A DNA stretch of 59,902 bases from Rhizobium ecuadorense (GCF_001187535.1 NZ_LFIO01001517.1:1-59902); one strand, 5' to 3'. Counted from the stretch's first letter, positions 35,249 to 44,794 are shown. Made by a program: numbers and translations. The notes: a model not told the origin generated them from the letters alone.

Positions 35249-35452
35249 TCAGAGATCGACGTCGAGGATTGCCATCGAAAAGTTGTAGGAGCGGTCGCCG
35301 TCCTCGTCATCGATATAGACGACGCCCAGAAATTCTTCGCCGAGATAGACTTCCGCAGAATCATTCTTGCGCGGACGCGCCTTGACGACGATCTGCGGGT
35401 TGAGCATGCGTTTGAAATAGGCGTCGAGCTTCTTGATTTCTTCAGGCTTCAC
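35249..35452 (-). CDS. DUF3126 family protein
   Basis: A 67-residue small acidic protein. Sequence VYLGEEFLGVVYIDDEDGDR and the C-terminal FNFSMAILDVDL-type ending (here YNFSMAILDVDL) mark the DUF3126 family found in Rhizobiales. Translation most likely starts with GTG at 35452 (VKPEEIKKLDAYFKRM), because relatives start at that lysine-proline; an ATG 28 codons upstream adds unrelated sequence. It is downstream of cysE in the same direction and ends in a strong terminator. Function unknown. Confidence 0.8.
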   Translation of the reverse strand: MKPEEIKKLDAYFKRMLNPQIVVKARPRKNDSAEVYLGEEFLGVVYIDDEDGDRSYNFSMAILDVDL

Positions 35453-35591
35453 TCTGTCATCTCCGTAAACGGTCTTGATTGGCCGCTTCTTGCACAGGAA
35501 AAGCAGCGGTGTAAAGGCAAGGTTGCCACTTGGCAATTTCCGTCCCCACTTGGTGCCTGCCGACTTTTCCCAATCCTTTTCCGGCAGCCGA

Positions 35592-36425
35592 TCAGATATC
35601 GGCGCCGATCACCTGGTCCATGTTGCGCGACGGCTCGGAACACCCGGCCTCACCGACGACCTTGGCCGGCACGCCGGCAACGGTCTTCTTCGGCGGCACC
35701 GCCTTCAAGACGACGGAGCCGGCAGCGATGCGTGAGCAGTAGCCGATCTCGATATTGCCGAGGATCTTCGCGCCGGCGCCGATCATGACGCCGCTGCCGA
35801 TCTTCGGATGGCGGTCGGCCCCCTCTTTGCCGGTTCCGCCGAGCGTCACGTTATGCAGGATCGAGACATTGTCGCCGATCACAGCCGTCTCGCCGACGAC
35901 GAGGCCGGTGGCGTGATCGAGGAAGATGCCCTTGCCGATACGGGCGGCCGGATTGATATCGGTCTGGAAGACGCTGGAGGAGCGGCTTTGCAGATAGAGC
36001 GCGAAATCTCGCCGGCCGCGGTTCAGCAGCCAATGGGCGAGACGATGCGTCTGCAGCGCATGGAAGCCCTTGAAATAGAGCACGGCTTCCATGAACCGCA
36101 GGCAGGCGGGATCGCGGTCGTAGATGGCTTGGATATCGACGCGCAGAATGGAGCTCCATTCCGGCCAATCGGAGAGCATTTCCTCGAAGGTCTGGCGAAG
36201 CAGGTTCGCCTGCATGTCGGGGTGATCGAGACGTTCGCAGATGCGATGGATGACGCATTCCTCGAGCGAATGGTAGTTGATCACCGTCGAGTAGAGGAAG
36301 GCGGCGAGAACCGGATCCCGTTCGGCGGCGAGCCGGGCTTCCTCGCGCAGGCTGTCCCAGATGGGATCCATCACCTTCAGCGGATGGCCTGTCTCAAAAG
36401 CACGAATGTCAGTCTTGGCGACCAT
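35592..36425 (-). CDS. cysE: Serine O-acetyltransferase
   Basis: A 277-residue hexapeptide acetyltransferase making O-acetylserine, the precursor of cysteine. The N-terminal helical domain (about 1-140) carries the SATase_N pattern (DPIWDSLREEARLAAERDP, TVINYHSLEECV); the left-handed beta-helix (about 145-245) has the catalytic DHATGLVVGETAVIGD and HNVTLGGTGK. The ATG at 36425 (MVAKTDIRAF) is chosen by family length. The C-terminal tail, which in E. coli binds cysteine synthase, ends in NMDQVIGADI. It sits between the hydrolase and DUF3126 genes, all leftward. Confidence 0.95.
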   Translation of the reverse strand: MVAKTDIRAFETGHPLKVMDPIWDSLREEARLAAERDPVLAAFLYSTVINYHSLEECVIHRICERLDHPDMQANLLRQTFEEMLSDWPEWSSILRVDIQAIYDRDPACLRFMEAVLYFKGFHALQTHRLAHWLLNRGRRDFALYLQSRSSSVFQTDINPAARIGKGIFLDHATGLVVGETAVIGDNVSILHNVTLGGTGKEGADRHPKIGSGVMIGAGAKILGNIEIGYCSRIAAGSVVLKAVPPKKTVAGVPAKVVGEAGCSEPSRNMDQVIGADI

Positions 36426-36565
36426 CGCCGCTCTCCTCGTTGCCAATGGGAATGCCGTTTTCGGAATGCCAATATATAGTGGAAAACGCCAATAACATAA
36501 ATGGGTGCCGTCGCCATGGTTTTTTAGCATGGGGTTTCGGCATCACGATGATGTCACCACCGATG

Positions 36566-37351
36566 TCACCCACTGGCGACTTTCGCGTAGAAGGCCAGCA
36601 CCGCCTGCTTGAAAACCCTGTCGCCGACGGCGAGCATATGATCGCGGCCCGGAATATCGAGCGCCTCGGCATCGGGCATCAGCGCCGCCAGTTCCTGCGG
36701 CGAGCCGGCGATATCATCCTTGGTGCCGACGCCGATCAGCGCCGGCATGTCGAGCTTTCCCATATCCGAACGAGCGACGAGATCGCGCGAGCCGCGGATG
36801 CACTCGGCAAGGGCGACGCGGTCGCTCTTGGTCTGCTCGGCGAAGGCCCGGAACATCCGGCCACGCTCATGAGCGACGTCCTCAAGTGAAGGAGCAAGCA
36901 GGGCATCGGCGATCGGATCCCAGTCGCCGACGCCGTCTGTCATGCCGATACCGAGGCCGCCGAGCACCAGCGAACGGACGCGATGCGGATTGGCAAGGGC
37001 GGCAAAGACGGAAATGCGCGCACCCATCGAATAGCCCATGACATTGGCTTCCGGAATGCCGAGATGGTCCAGAAGAGCGATCGCATCGCCGGCCATCACC
37101 CATGGACGATAGGCCTCAGTGTCGTGCGGCTTGTCGCTTGCGCCGTGGCCGCGATTGTCGATGGCGATCACCCGGTAGCCGGCATCCCCCAGCGTCTTCA
37201 GCCAGCCCGGATGCACCCAGTTGACGTTTGCTGTCGAGGCAAAACCGTGGATCAACAGGACGGGCACGCCGGCCGGATCGCCCTCATCGAAGAAGGCGAG
37301 CTGCAATCCGTCATGGGTGAAGCTTGAAAATGCAGGCGTGTTCAGGTTCAT
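36566..37351 (-). CDS. Alpha/beta-fold hydrolase
   Basis: A 261-residue serine hydrolase. The nucleophile elbow is GYSMGARIS (serine near residue 107), the oxyanion strand is VLLIHGFASTANVNW (about 32-46), and the catalytic histidine is likely in IPGRDHMLAVGD near residue 237, with Asp in VGTKDDIAG near 210. It lacks a signal peptide. It precedes cysE by 140 bases in the same direction. Substrate unknown; the fold covers esterases, lipases and dehalogenases. Confidence 0.85.
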   Translation of the reverse strand: MNLNTPAFSSFTHDGLQLAFFDEGDPAGVPVLLIHGFASTANVNWVHPGWLKTLGDAGYRVIAIDNRGHGASDKPHDTEAYRPWVMAGDAIALLDHLGIPEANVMGYSMGARISVFAALANPHRVRSLVLGGLGIGMTDGVGDWDPIADALLAPSLEDVAHERGRMFRAFAEQTKSDRVALAECIRGSRDLVARSDMGKLDMPALIGVGTKDDIAGSPQELAALMPDAEALDIPGRDHMLAVGDRVFKQAVLAFYAKVASG

Positions 37352-37506
37352 CGGGTCTTCCTTTTGGCGCGACCATAGTCGAGCGGCCTGTCAGCGTGAA
37401 GCCAAAACTGCGGCTAAAAACAGTACCCACCGCGGCGCTTTGGCTCTACACATTTGCGGCAAAGGCTTATAAGGTCCGCGCAGATTTCAAGCATTCGGAG
37501 AGCGAC

Positions 37507-37752
37507 ATGGCCGGCCACAATATTCCCCACTTCCAGAACGATGGCGGTCACCGGGTTATCGAAGTCGGCGTCAAGGAATTCATGTGCACCGGCGCTTCGG
37601 CCCCTTTCGATCATCCGCACATCTTCATCGACATGGGCGACGACAACGAGAAGGTCTGTTCCTACTGCTCGACGCTCTATCGCTTCAATTCGGCGCTGAA
37701 GCCCAGCCAGACCAACCCGGCCGGCTGCGTTTTCCACGTGAAGGCGGCTTAA
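37507..37752 (+). CDS. Zinc-finger protein of the NDUFS6 type (zf-CHCC), complex I accessory
   Basis: An 81-residue protein with the CHCC zinc ligand set Cys27, His36 or His38, Cys51 and Cys54 (KVCSYCSTLYRF). It matches the C-terminal zinc domain of mitochondrial NDUFS6 (13 kDa subunit). Alphaproteobacterial complex I is known to carry three such supernumerary subunits (NDUFS4, NDUFS6, NDUFA12 types). The ATG at 37507 gives the normal length. It is a stand-alone gene, far from any nuo operon in this window, followed 27 bases later by an FAD monooxygenase gene. Confidence 0.85.
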   Translation: MAGHNIPHFQNDGGHRVIEVGVKEFMCTGASAPFDHPHIFIDMGDDNEKVCSYCSTLYRFNSALKPSQTNPAGCVFHVKAA

Positions 37753-37779
37753 CCCGCCGAGATCCGGATCGGACTGATA

Positions 37780-38934
37780 ATGCCGGTCGCACATGCCGCC
37801 ATCATCGGCGCCGGGATATCGGGGCTGACCGCTGCGCTTTCGCTTTCGCGCCGGGGCATCAGTTCCGACATCTTCGAGCAGGCGGGCGAACTCACCGACA
37901 TCGGCGCCGGCTTGCAGGTTTCGCCCAACGCCTCCCGCATCCTTGCCGAACTCGGCATCCTTGAAGGACTGTCAAAGGTCTGGCTCGAACCGGAGACGAT
38001 CCGGCTGATCTCGGGCAGTTCGCTGCGCCAGCTGGCGGCGGTACCGGCAGGCACATTCGCGCGGCAGCGCTGGGGCGCTCCCTATGGCGTCCTGCATCGC
38101 ACGACGTTGCAGAAAGCGCTTCTGGCGGCGGTCGCGGCCGATCCGCTCTGCCGGCTTCGCCTTGGTATCAGGATGGAATCGGCGCTGCCGGATTTCGAGC
38201 GAGCGCCCGATGTCGTCATCGGCGCCGACGGCGTCTGGTCGAAGCTCCGGCAATTGGTTCCGGGCGGCCCCTCGCCCCGCTTTTCCGGCAATATCGCCTA
38301 CCGCTTCACCATTGCCGCGGACGAAGCGCCTGGTTTCCTCGATCGCACAAGCGTTTGTGCTTTCCTCGGCGGGGCGGCGCATCTCGTCTGCTATCCTTTG
38401 AGGGAGACCGGCAGCTTCAACATGGTGGCGATCACCGCCGGCAATATCGCGCCGCAGGCCTGGCAAAGCGAACCGACGGCCGAGCAGCGCGCAGAGCTCA
38501 GGAAACGCTTTTCCGGCTGGAACGCGGCGATCGTCTCACTCTTCGAAGGACACCGGAAGCTGACATTCTGGCCGCTGTTCGAAACCACATCAGGCGCGTG
38601 GCAGGACGGCCGCAAGACGGTTCTGATCGGCGACGCCGCGCATGCGATGATGCCGTTTGCCGCCCAGGGCGCGGCGATGGCGATCGAAGACGCCTACGAA
38701 CTTGCCGCCTTTCTTTCCAATCGTCCGGTGGCGGACGCCCTGGCACTGTTCGAAAGACATCGTGCGCCGCGCATTGCGAAACTTCGCCAGCGCGGCGCCT
38801 TCAACCGGTTCGCCTATCATGCAAAAGGGCCGATCCGGATCGGCCGTGATCTGGTGCTCGGCCTCAAGCCGCCGCAAAGCCTGGCGGCGGATCTCGACTG
38901 GGTTTACGGCTATCAGTCCGTGCGCCTGCCATAG
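37780..38934 (+). CDS. FAD-dependent monooxygenase (salicylate hydroxylase-like)
   Basis: A 384-residue class A flavoprotein monooxygenase. The N-terminal Rossmann motif AAIIGAGISGLTAALSLSRR (about 6-25), the DG-type motif VVIGADGVWSKLR near 146, and the FAD-ribityl motif LIGDAAHAMMPFAAQGAAMA near 283 are all present. It would hydroxylate an aromatic or related substrate with NAD(P)H and oxygen. It converges on metC with 9 bases between the stops and no obvious terminator. The substrate cannot be read from the sequence. Confidence 0.88.
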   Translation: MPVAHAAIIGAGISGLTAALSLSRRGISSDIFEQAGELTDIGAGLQVSPNASRILAELGILEGLSKVWLEPETIRLISGSSLRQLAAVPAGTFARQRWGAPYGVLHRTTLQKALLAAVAADPLCRLRLGIRMESALPDFERAPDVVIGADGVWSKLRQLVPGGPSPRFSGNIAYRFTIAADEAPGFLDRTSVCAFLGGAAHLVCYPLRETGSFNMVAITAGNIAPQAWQSEPTAEQRAELRKRFSGWNAAIVSLFEGHRKLTFWPLFETTSGAWQDGRKTVLIGDAAHAMMPFAAQGAAMAIEDAYELAAFLSNRPVADALALFERHRAPRIAKLRQRGAFNRFAYHAKGPIRIGRDLVLGLKPPQSLAADLDWVYGYQSVRLP

Positions 38935-38943
38935 AGCGCAGGG

Positions 38944-40134
38944 TCAGACGGCGCTTGCGGCCGCAAAACCCCGTTCGATATCGGCCTTGAGGTCAACCAC
39001 ATCCTCAATGCCGATCTGCAGGCGGATGACCGCACCATCGGTCGGGGCTTTGGCGACCTTGCGATCGGCGAGATAGGCGTGCAAGGCGAGGCTTTCAAAG
39101 CCGCCCCAGGAATAGCCGAGACCGAAAATCCTCAACGCGTCGAGGAAAGCATGCGCCTTTGCTCTGGACTTCTCGGGACCATCGGCGGCAAGCACGAAGG
39201 AAAAGATGCCGCTGGCGCCCTTGAAATCGCGCTTCCACAGATGGTGAGAGGGGAAACTCGGCAGGGCCGGATGCAGCACACGGGCGACATCCTCCCTGCC
39301 CTCCAGCCATTCCGCGATATCAAGCGCGCTTTCATAATGCCGCTCGAGGCGCAGGCCCATGGTGCGCAAGCCGCGCAGGATCTGATAGGCGTCATCGGGC
39401 GCGCCGCAGATGCCGAGCACGCCGTTCGCCTCCTTCAGCCGCTCCCAATGCTCGGCATTGGCCGACACCGTTCCGAGCAGGATATCCGAATGGCCGGACG
39501 GATATTTCGTCGAGGCATGGATGGAGATGTCGACGCCGTGATCGAGCGGCTTAAAATAGAGCGGCGTCGCCCAGGTATTGTCCATCATGACGACGGCGCC
39601 ATGGCGGTGCGCCACTGCTGAGATCGCCGGGATATCCTGCATTTCGAAAGTATTGGAGCCGGGAGCCTCGGTGTGGACGAGCTTGGTATTGGGCCGGAAC
39701 AGCGCCTCGATGCCGGCGCCGATCGATGGGTCATAATATTCGACCTCGACACCAAGACGCTTCAACATCGTGTCGCAGAAATGGCGCGTCGGGCCATAAA
39801 CCGAATCGACGACGAGCGCATGATCGCCGGCAGCGACGAAACCCAGGAAGGGAATGGTGACGGCCGCAAGGCCGGAAGGCACCAGGATCGTGCCGGCCGA
39901 GCCTTCAAGTGCGTCGATCGCCTCGCAGAGCGCATCCGTCGTCGGCGTACCGCGCGTTCCGTAGGTGTATTTCTGCGCCCGCGTCTCCATCGTCCGCGCA
40001 TTCGGAAACAACACCGTCGAGGCGTGCACGACCGGCGGATTGATAAAGCCGTGATAGTCGAAAGGATCATTGCCGATATGGGTCAGGCGGGTGTTGATGC
40101 CGGCATTCTTCAGCAAGCTGTCTTTGTCTTTCAT
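38944..40134 (-). CDS. metC: Cystathionine beta-lyase
   Basis: A 396-residue PLP enzyme of the Cys/Met metabolism family. The cofactor lysine is Lys210 in SIHASTKYPSGHSD; YTYGTRGTPTTDALCEAID near residue 56 is a further family block. The beta-lyase branch of the family is favoured by sequence feel (MetC of Rhizobiales), giving homocysteine, pyruvate and ammonia from cystathionine. I saw no SAM-II riboswitch upstream, although this RNA precedes some met genes in the order. It is divergent from aapJ across a 360-base control region. Confidence 0.88.
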   Translation of the reverse strand: MKDKDSLLKNAGINTRLTHIGNDPFDYHGFINPPVVHASTVLFPNARTMETRAQKYTYGTRGTPTTDALCEAIDALEGSAGTILVPSGLAAVTIPFLGFVAAGDHALVVDSVYGPTRHFCDTMLKRLGVEVEYYDPSIGAGIEALFRPNTKLVHTEAPGSNTFEMQDIPAISAVAHRHGAVVMMDNTWATPLYFKPLDHGVDISIHASTKYPSGHSDILLGTVSANAEHWERLKEANGVLGICGAPDDAYQILRGLRTMGLRLERHYESALDIAEWLEGREDVARVLHPALPSFPSHHLWKRDFKGASGIFSFVLAADGPEKSRAKAHAFLDALRIFGLGYSWGGFESLALHAYLADRKVAKAPTDGAVIRLQIGIEDVVDLKADIERGFAAASAV

Positions 40135-40323
40135 GTCGGAAATAGCCTTTGGCAAAGGGGCACGAAAACCAGACTTTTGGACGCCCTGCCGTTTCCGGTC
40201 AACCCCTCGAAGAGCGGTTGCCGGCAACGCTGGAGAATGATGGAATTTCCGAATTTCGCGTTATTTTTCCGCAATCGGACGCCTATTTCCTAGCCAACCG
40301 CCCTCGAATGCGGCGCAATCTGC

Positions 40324-40340
40324 CAAAATTCTGAATTTTG
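40324..40340. promoter_or_regulatory. Perfect 17-bp palindrome between metC and aapJ
   Basis: CAAAATTC-T-GAATTTTG is a perfect inverted repeat 23 bases before the aapJ promoter candidate. A partial relative (GGAATTTCCGAATTTCG) lies near 40240 on the metC side. AT-rich dyads of this kind are typical of Lrp/AsnC-type or similar regulators, but no regulator is identified. Confidence 0.5.
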
Positions 40341-40362
40341 CCGCAATTATTGATGGCGACAC

Positions 40363-40391
40363 TTGACCATGGTGACATTTGCGACTGTGAT
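40363..40391 (+). promoter_or_regulatory. Predicted promoter of aapJ
   Basis: TTGACC (40363-40368), 17 bases, TGTGAT (40386-40391). It lies about 100 bases before the aapJ start. The -35 is good, the -10 moderate. Confidence 0.45.
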
Positions 40392-40494
40392 AGGGCACTC
40401 GCGCCGGGAGGGTGTCGAGACAATGGGGGCGGCAGGTTTTTCCGCCGGAACTCCCCACAAGAAAATATAAGACAACGGAAAAGGTTGGGAAAAA

Positions 40495-41520
40495 ATGAAG
40501 AACAAGCTTCTGTCCGCCGCTCTCGGCGCAGCAGTTTTCGCTCTTGGCACCTCGGCTGCCTCGGCCACGACACTCACGGACGTCAAGGCCAAGGGTTTCG
40601 TTCAGTGCGGCGTCAATACCGGACTTACCGGCTTTGCCGCACCTGACGCTTCCGGCAATTGGGCTGGCTTCGACGTCGACTTCTGCAAGGCCGTCGCTTC
40701 TGCCGTCTTCGGCGACCCCACCAAGGTCAAGTACACGCCGACAAACGCGAAGGAGCGCTTTACTGCTCTGCAGTCCGGCGAAATCGACGTTCTCTCGCGC
40801 AACACGACCTGGACGATCAATCGTGACACAGCGCTTGGCTTCAACTTCCGTCCTGTCACCTATTACGACGGTCAGGGCTTCATGGTACGAAAGAGCCTGA
40901 ACGTGAAGTCGGCTCTCGAACTCTCCGGCGCCGCAATCTGCGTACAGTCGGGCACCACCACCGAACTGAACCTCGCCGATTACTTCAAGACGAACAATCT
41001 GCAGTACAATCCGGTCGTCTTCGAAAATCTTCCTGAGGTCAACGCGGCCTACGACGCCGGTCGTTGCGACGTTTACACGACCGACCAGTCCGGTCTCTAT
41101 TCACTGCGTCTGACGCTCAAGAATCCCGACGAACACGTCATCCTTCCCGAGATCATCTCGAAGGAACCGCTTGGCCCGGCCGTCCGTCAGGGCGACGATC
41201 AGTGGTTCGACATCGTCTCCTGGACAGCTTATGCGCTCATCAATGCCGAAGAGTTCGGCATCACCCAGGCCAATGTCGACGAGATGAAGAACTCGCCGAA
41301 CCCGGACATCAAGCGCTTCCTCGGCAGCGAGGCCGACACCAAGATCGGCACCGATCTCGGCCTGACCAATGATTGGGCCTACAACGTCGTCAAGGGCGTC
41401 GGCAATTATGGCGAAGTCTTCGAACGCAACATCGGTCAGGGTAGCCCGCTCAAGATCGCACGCGGCTTGAATGCTCTCTGGAACAAGGGCGGCATCCAGT
41501 ACGCACCGCCGGTTCGCTAA
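40495..41520 (+). CDS. aapJ: General L-amino acid ABC transporter, periplasmic binding protein
   Basis: A 341-residue solute-binding protein with a signal peptide (about 1-23, MKNKLLSAALGAAVFALGTS and ASA). The family-3 binding-protein core includes GFVQCGVNTGLTGFAAPDAS, and FDVDFCKAVASAVFGD. It brings a broad range of L-amino acids to the AapQM permease; in R. leguminosarum Aap is needed with Bra for amino-acid exchange in nodules. It is the first gene of aapJQMP, followed by aapQ after 102 bases. Confidence 0.97.
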   Translation: MKNKLLSAALGAAVFALGTSAASATTLTDVKAKGFVQCGVNTGLTGFAAPDASGNWAGFDVDFCKAVASAVFGDPTKVKYTPTNAKERFTALQSGEIDVLSRNTTWTINRDTALGFNFRPVTYYDGQGFMVRKSLNVKSALELSGAAICVQSGTTTELNLADYFKTNNLQYNPVVFENLPEVNAAYDAGRCDVYTTDQSGLYSLRLTLKNPDEHVILPEIISKEPLGPAVRQGDDQWFDIVSWTAYALINAEEFGITQANVDEMKNSPNPDIKRFLGSEADTKIGTDLGLTNDWAYNVVKGVGNYGEVFERNIGQGSPLKIARGLNALWNKGGIQYAPPVR

Positions 41521-41622
41521 TCGAGCACTGGCATGAAATGCCGGGAAGGCGGCCAGCCGCCTTCCCACTTCCAAAAAGTTAAAAAGAAAGCCCGAAAACG
41601 GGCACAAGGGGATTGGCGCGGC

Positions 41623-42825
41623 ATGACGCATGGGGCTGTGGATAGGACACCTTTGCATGACACCGGCTGGACTTTCCGGTCGGCAATGTACGACCCGAAA
41701 TACCGGAGCATATTTTTCCAGGTTTTGACAATTATTGCCCTCGTGGCGTTTGTGTGGTGGGTGGCCCACAACACGGCGGTGAACCTTGCCCGCAGCAATA
41801 CGGCATCGGGTTTCGGCTTTCTTCGCGGTCGCGCCGGTTTCGAAATCGGCCAGTCGTTGATCGGCTATTCAAGCGACTCGACTTATGCACGCGCACTTTT
41901 CGTCGGTATTCTGAATACTTTGCTGGTGGCGGTGACGGGTATCGTCACGGCGACCATCATCGGTTTCATTATCGGCATCGGCCGGCTGTCGCGGAACTGG
42001 CTGATTGCCAAGCTCTGCACGGTCTACGTCGAAATTTTCCGCAACATTCCGCCGCTGCTCGTCATCTTCTTTTGGTATCTCGGCGTTCTCTCCGTCCTGC
42101 CGCAGCCGCGCGAATCGGTAGGGCTGCCGTTCAGCATGTACCTCAACAACAGAGGACTAGCCTTCCCGAAGCCGATCTTCGAGACAGGCATGATCGCGGT
42201 CGGCATTGCCCTGGTGATTGCGATTGTCGCCACCATCATCATGGCGCGCTGGGCCCATAAACGGCAGGCTGCAACCGGACGGCCATTCCATACGGTATGG
42301 GCGTCGATCGCGCTGATTGTCGGCCTACCGATGCTGGTCTTCGTTGCCTCGGGCTTTCCGCTCACCTTCGACGTTCCCGTCGCCGGAAAGTTCAATCTGA
42401 CGGGCGGCTCGGTTGTCGGCCCAGAATTCATATCGCTGTTTCTCGCCCTGTCCTTCTATACCGCCTCCTTCATCGCCGAGATCGTTCGCGGCGGCATTCG
42501 CGGGGTTCCAAAGGGACAATCCGAGGCAGCCGGCGCGCTGGGGCTGCATCCGTCGAGCGTGACGAGACTTGTCGTGGTGCCGCAGGCGTTGCGCATCATC
42601 ATCCCGCCGCTGACGAGCCAATACCTGAACCTGACCAAGAATTCCTCCCTCGCCATCGCGATCGGTTTCTCGGATCTCGTTGCCGTCGGCGGCACAATCC
42701 TCAATCAGAGCGGTCAAGCGATCGAAATCGTGTGCATCTGGGGTATCGTCTATCTCAGCCTGAGCATTCTCACGTCGCTGTTCATGAATTGGTTCAATGC
42801 CAAGATGGCACTGGTGGAGAGATAA
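41623..42825 (+). CDS. aapQ: General L-amino acid ABC transporter, permease AapQ
   Basis: A 400-residue inner-membrane permease with about eight membrane segments, longer than typical polar-amino-acid permeases because of an extra N-terminal and mid-region part. The HisM-type EAA loop is visible near the C-terminus (SEAAGALGLHPSSVTRLVVV, PQALRIIIPPLTSQYLN). The ATG at 41623 matches the known AapQ length. It heterodimerises with AapM; the two genes are one base apart. Confidence 0.96.
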   Translation: MTHGAVDRTPLHDTGWTFRSAMYDPKYRSIFFQVLTIIALVAFVWWVAHNTAVNLARSNTASGFGFLRGRAGFEIGQSLIGYSSDSTYARALFVGILNTLLVAVTGIVTATIIGFIIGIGRLSRNWLIAKLCTVYVEIFRNIPPLLVIFFWYLGVLSVLPQPRESVGLPFSMYLNNRGLAFPKPIFETGMIAVGIALVIAIVATIIMARWAHKRQAATGRPFHTVWASIALIVGLPMLVFVASGFPLTFDVPVAGKFNLTGGSVVGPEFISLFLALSFYTASFIAEIVRGGIRGVPKGQSEAAGALGLHPSSVTRLVVVPQALRIIIPPLTSQYLNLTKNSSLAIAIGFSDLVAVGGTILNQSGQAIEIVCIWGIVYLSLSILTSLFMNWFNAKMALVER

Positions 42826-42826
42826 G

Positions 42827-43981
42827 ATGTCGGTCGCCGATAAACCCTTCGTCAGAACGTCAATCCTTGCGGCCGAACCGCCCCCGCCCGGGGAAAGGGG
42901 AGCCGTTGCCTGGATACGCCGCAATCTCCTCGCCACCCCGAAAGACGTGATCCTGACCATCCTGGCTCTTGCGCTGATCGCATGGGCCGTACCGCATCTC
43001 GTCAACTGGCTGTTCATCCAGGCCGTATGGTCCGGGCCAGACCGCACATTCTGCGCGACGACGATCCAGGGCGGCATCCAGCCCGAGGGCTGGAGTGGCG
43101 CATGCTGGGCCTTCGTCAGTGCCAAGTACGATCAGTTTATCTTCGGCCGCTATCCGCTCGACGAGCGCTGGAGGCCGGCGATCGTCGGGATCCTGTTCAT
43201 TGTGCTGCTGGTTCCGATGCTGATCCCTTCGGCGCCGCGCAAGGGCCTGAACGCCATTCTTCTGTTCGCCGTCCTGCCGATCATCGCCTTCTGGCTTCTT
43301 CACGGCGGCTTCGGCCTCGAAGTGGTGGAGACACCGCTCTGGGGCGGGTTGATGGTGACGCTCGTCCTGTCCTTTGTCGGTATTGCCGTTTCCTTGCCTT
43401 GCGGCATTCTGCTTGCACTGGGACGCCGCTCGAAGATGCCGGTCATCCGCATGCTCTGCGTTACCTTCATCGAGGTCATTCGAGGCGTTCCGCTGATCAC
43501 CGTTCTGTTCATGGCAAGCGTGATGCTGCCGCTCTTCCTTCCCACAGGCTGGAACGTGGACAAACTCCTGCGCGCGCTGATCGGCGTTTCAATTTTCACG
43601 TCGGCCTATATGGCGGAAGTGATCCGCGGTGGCCTTCAGGCGATCCCGAAGGGACAGTTCGAGGGTGCCGATTCGCTCGGTCTCGGCTATTGGCAGAAGA
43701 CCCGGCTGATCATCATGCCGCAGGCCATCAAGCTGGTGATCCCGAGCATCGTCAACACCTTCATCGGAACGTTCAAGGACACATCGCTGGTCACGATTAT
43801 CGGCATGTTCGATCTGCTCGGTATCGTCAAGCTGAACTTCTCCGATGCCAACTGGGCAAGCGCCGTCACACCGATCACAGGTCTGATCTTCGCCGGGTTC
43901 ATCTTCTGGCTGTTCTGCTTCGGCATGTCGCGCTATTCAGGCTTCATGGAACGCCATCTCGACACCGGCCACAAACGATAA
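42827..43981 (+). CDS. aapM: General L-amino acid ABC transporter, permease AapM
   Basis: A 384-residue permease, partner of AapQ. It has an N-terminal cytoplasmic stretch, a membrane segment near 45-65, and the HisM-type core in the C-terminal half with the EAA loop QFEGADSLGLGYWQKTRLII followed by MPQAIKLVIPSIVNTFIG. It follows aapQ with a one-base gap and precedes aapP by 18 bases. Confidence 0.96.
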   Translation: MSVADKPFVRTSILAAEPPPPGERGAVAWIRRNLLATPKDVILTILALALIAWAVPHLVNWLFIQAVWSGPDRTFCATTIQGGIQPEGWSGACWAFVSAKYDQFIFGRYPLDERWRPAIVGILFIVLLVPMLIPSAPRKGLNAILLFAVLPIIAFWLLHGGFGLEVVETPLWGGLMVTLVLSFVGIAVSLPCGILLALGRRSKMPVIRMLCVTFIEVIRGVPLITVLFMASVMLPLFLPTGWNVDKLLRALIGVSIFTSAYMAEVIRGGLQAIPKGQFEGADSLGLGYWQKTRLIIMPQAIKLVIPSIVNTFIGTFKDTSLVTIIGMFDLLGIVKLNFSDANWASAVTPITGLIFAGFIFWLFCFGMSRYSGFMERHLDTGHKR

Positions 43982-43999
43982 GAATGAGGGAAAACAATC

Positions 44000-44773
44000 A
44001 TGGCTGAAGCTCCAGCTAAAAAGCTCACCGTTTCCGCAACGGAAGTGGCAATCGAAATCATCAACATGAACAAGTGGTACGGCGATTTCCACGTGCTGCG
44101 CGACATCAATCTTAAGGTCATGCGCGGCGAGCGCATCGTCATTGCGGGGCCGTCTGGTTCCGGCAAGTCGACGATGATCCGCTGCATCAACCGCCTCGAA
44201 GAGCACCAGAAGGGCAACATCATCGTCGACGGCACCGAGCTCACCAACGATCTGAAGAAGATCGACGAGGTGCGCCGCGAGGTCGGCATGGTGTTCCAGC
44301 ACTTCAACCTCTTCCCGCATCTGACGATCCTCGAAAACTGCACGCTGGCGCCGATCTGGGTGCGCAAGATGCCGAAGAAGCAGGCGGAAGAAATCGCCAT
44401 GCACTTTCTGAAGCGCGTCAAGATCCCGGAGCAGGCCAACAAATATCCGGGGCAGCTTTCCGGCGGCCAGCAGCAGCGCGTGGCGATCGCCCGCTCGCTG
44501 TGCATGAACCCGAAGATCATGCTGTTTGACGAGCCGACCTCGGCGCTCGATCCCGAGATGATCAAGGAAGTGCTCGACACCATGGTGGGTCTTGCCGAGG
44601 AAGGCATGACCATGCTCTGCGTCACCCATGAAATGGGCTTTGCCCGCCAGGTCGCCAACCGCGTCATCTTCATGGACCAGGGCCAGATCGTCGAGCAGAA
44701 TTCGCCGGCCGAGTTCTTCGACAATCCGCAGCACGAACGCACCAAGCTGTTCCTCAGCCAGATCCTGCATTAG
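44000..44773 (+). CDS. aapP: General L-amino acid ABC transporter, ATPase
   Basis: A 257-residue ABC ATPase of the polar amino-acid class. Walker A GPSGSGKST (about 47-55), signature LSGGQQQR, Walker B IMLFDEPTSALDPE and the switch histidine in CVTHEMGFA are all intact. It powers AapQM. It ends 21 bases before a strong hairpin with T run. Confidence 0.98.
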   Translation: MAEAPAKKLTVSATEVAIEIINMNKWYGDFHVLRDINLKVMRGERIVIAGPSGSGKSTMIRCINRLEEHQKGNIIVDGTELTNDLKKIDEVRREVGMVFQHFNLFPHLTILENCTLAPIWVRKMPKKQAEEIAMHFLKRVKIPEQANKYPGQLSGGQQQRVAIARSLCMNPKIMLFDEPTSALDPEMIKEVLDTMVGLAEEGMTMLCVTHEMGFARQVANRVIFMDQGQIVEQNSPAEFFDNPQHERTKLFLSQILH

Positions 44774-44794
44774 GCTTGGGAGCTGAAGCTATTT

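Noticed and set aside
40135..40320. SAM-II riboswitch upstream of metC
   Set aside because: Looked for the compact pseudoknot pattern known before met genes in this order; no matching conserved core was seen.
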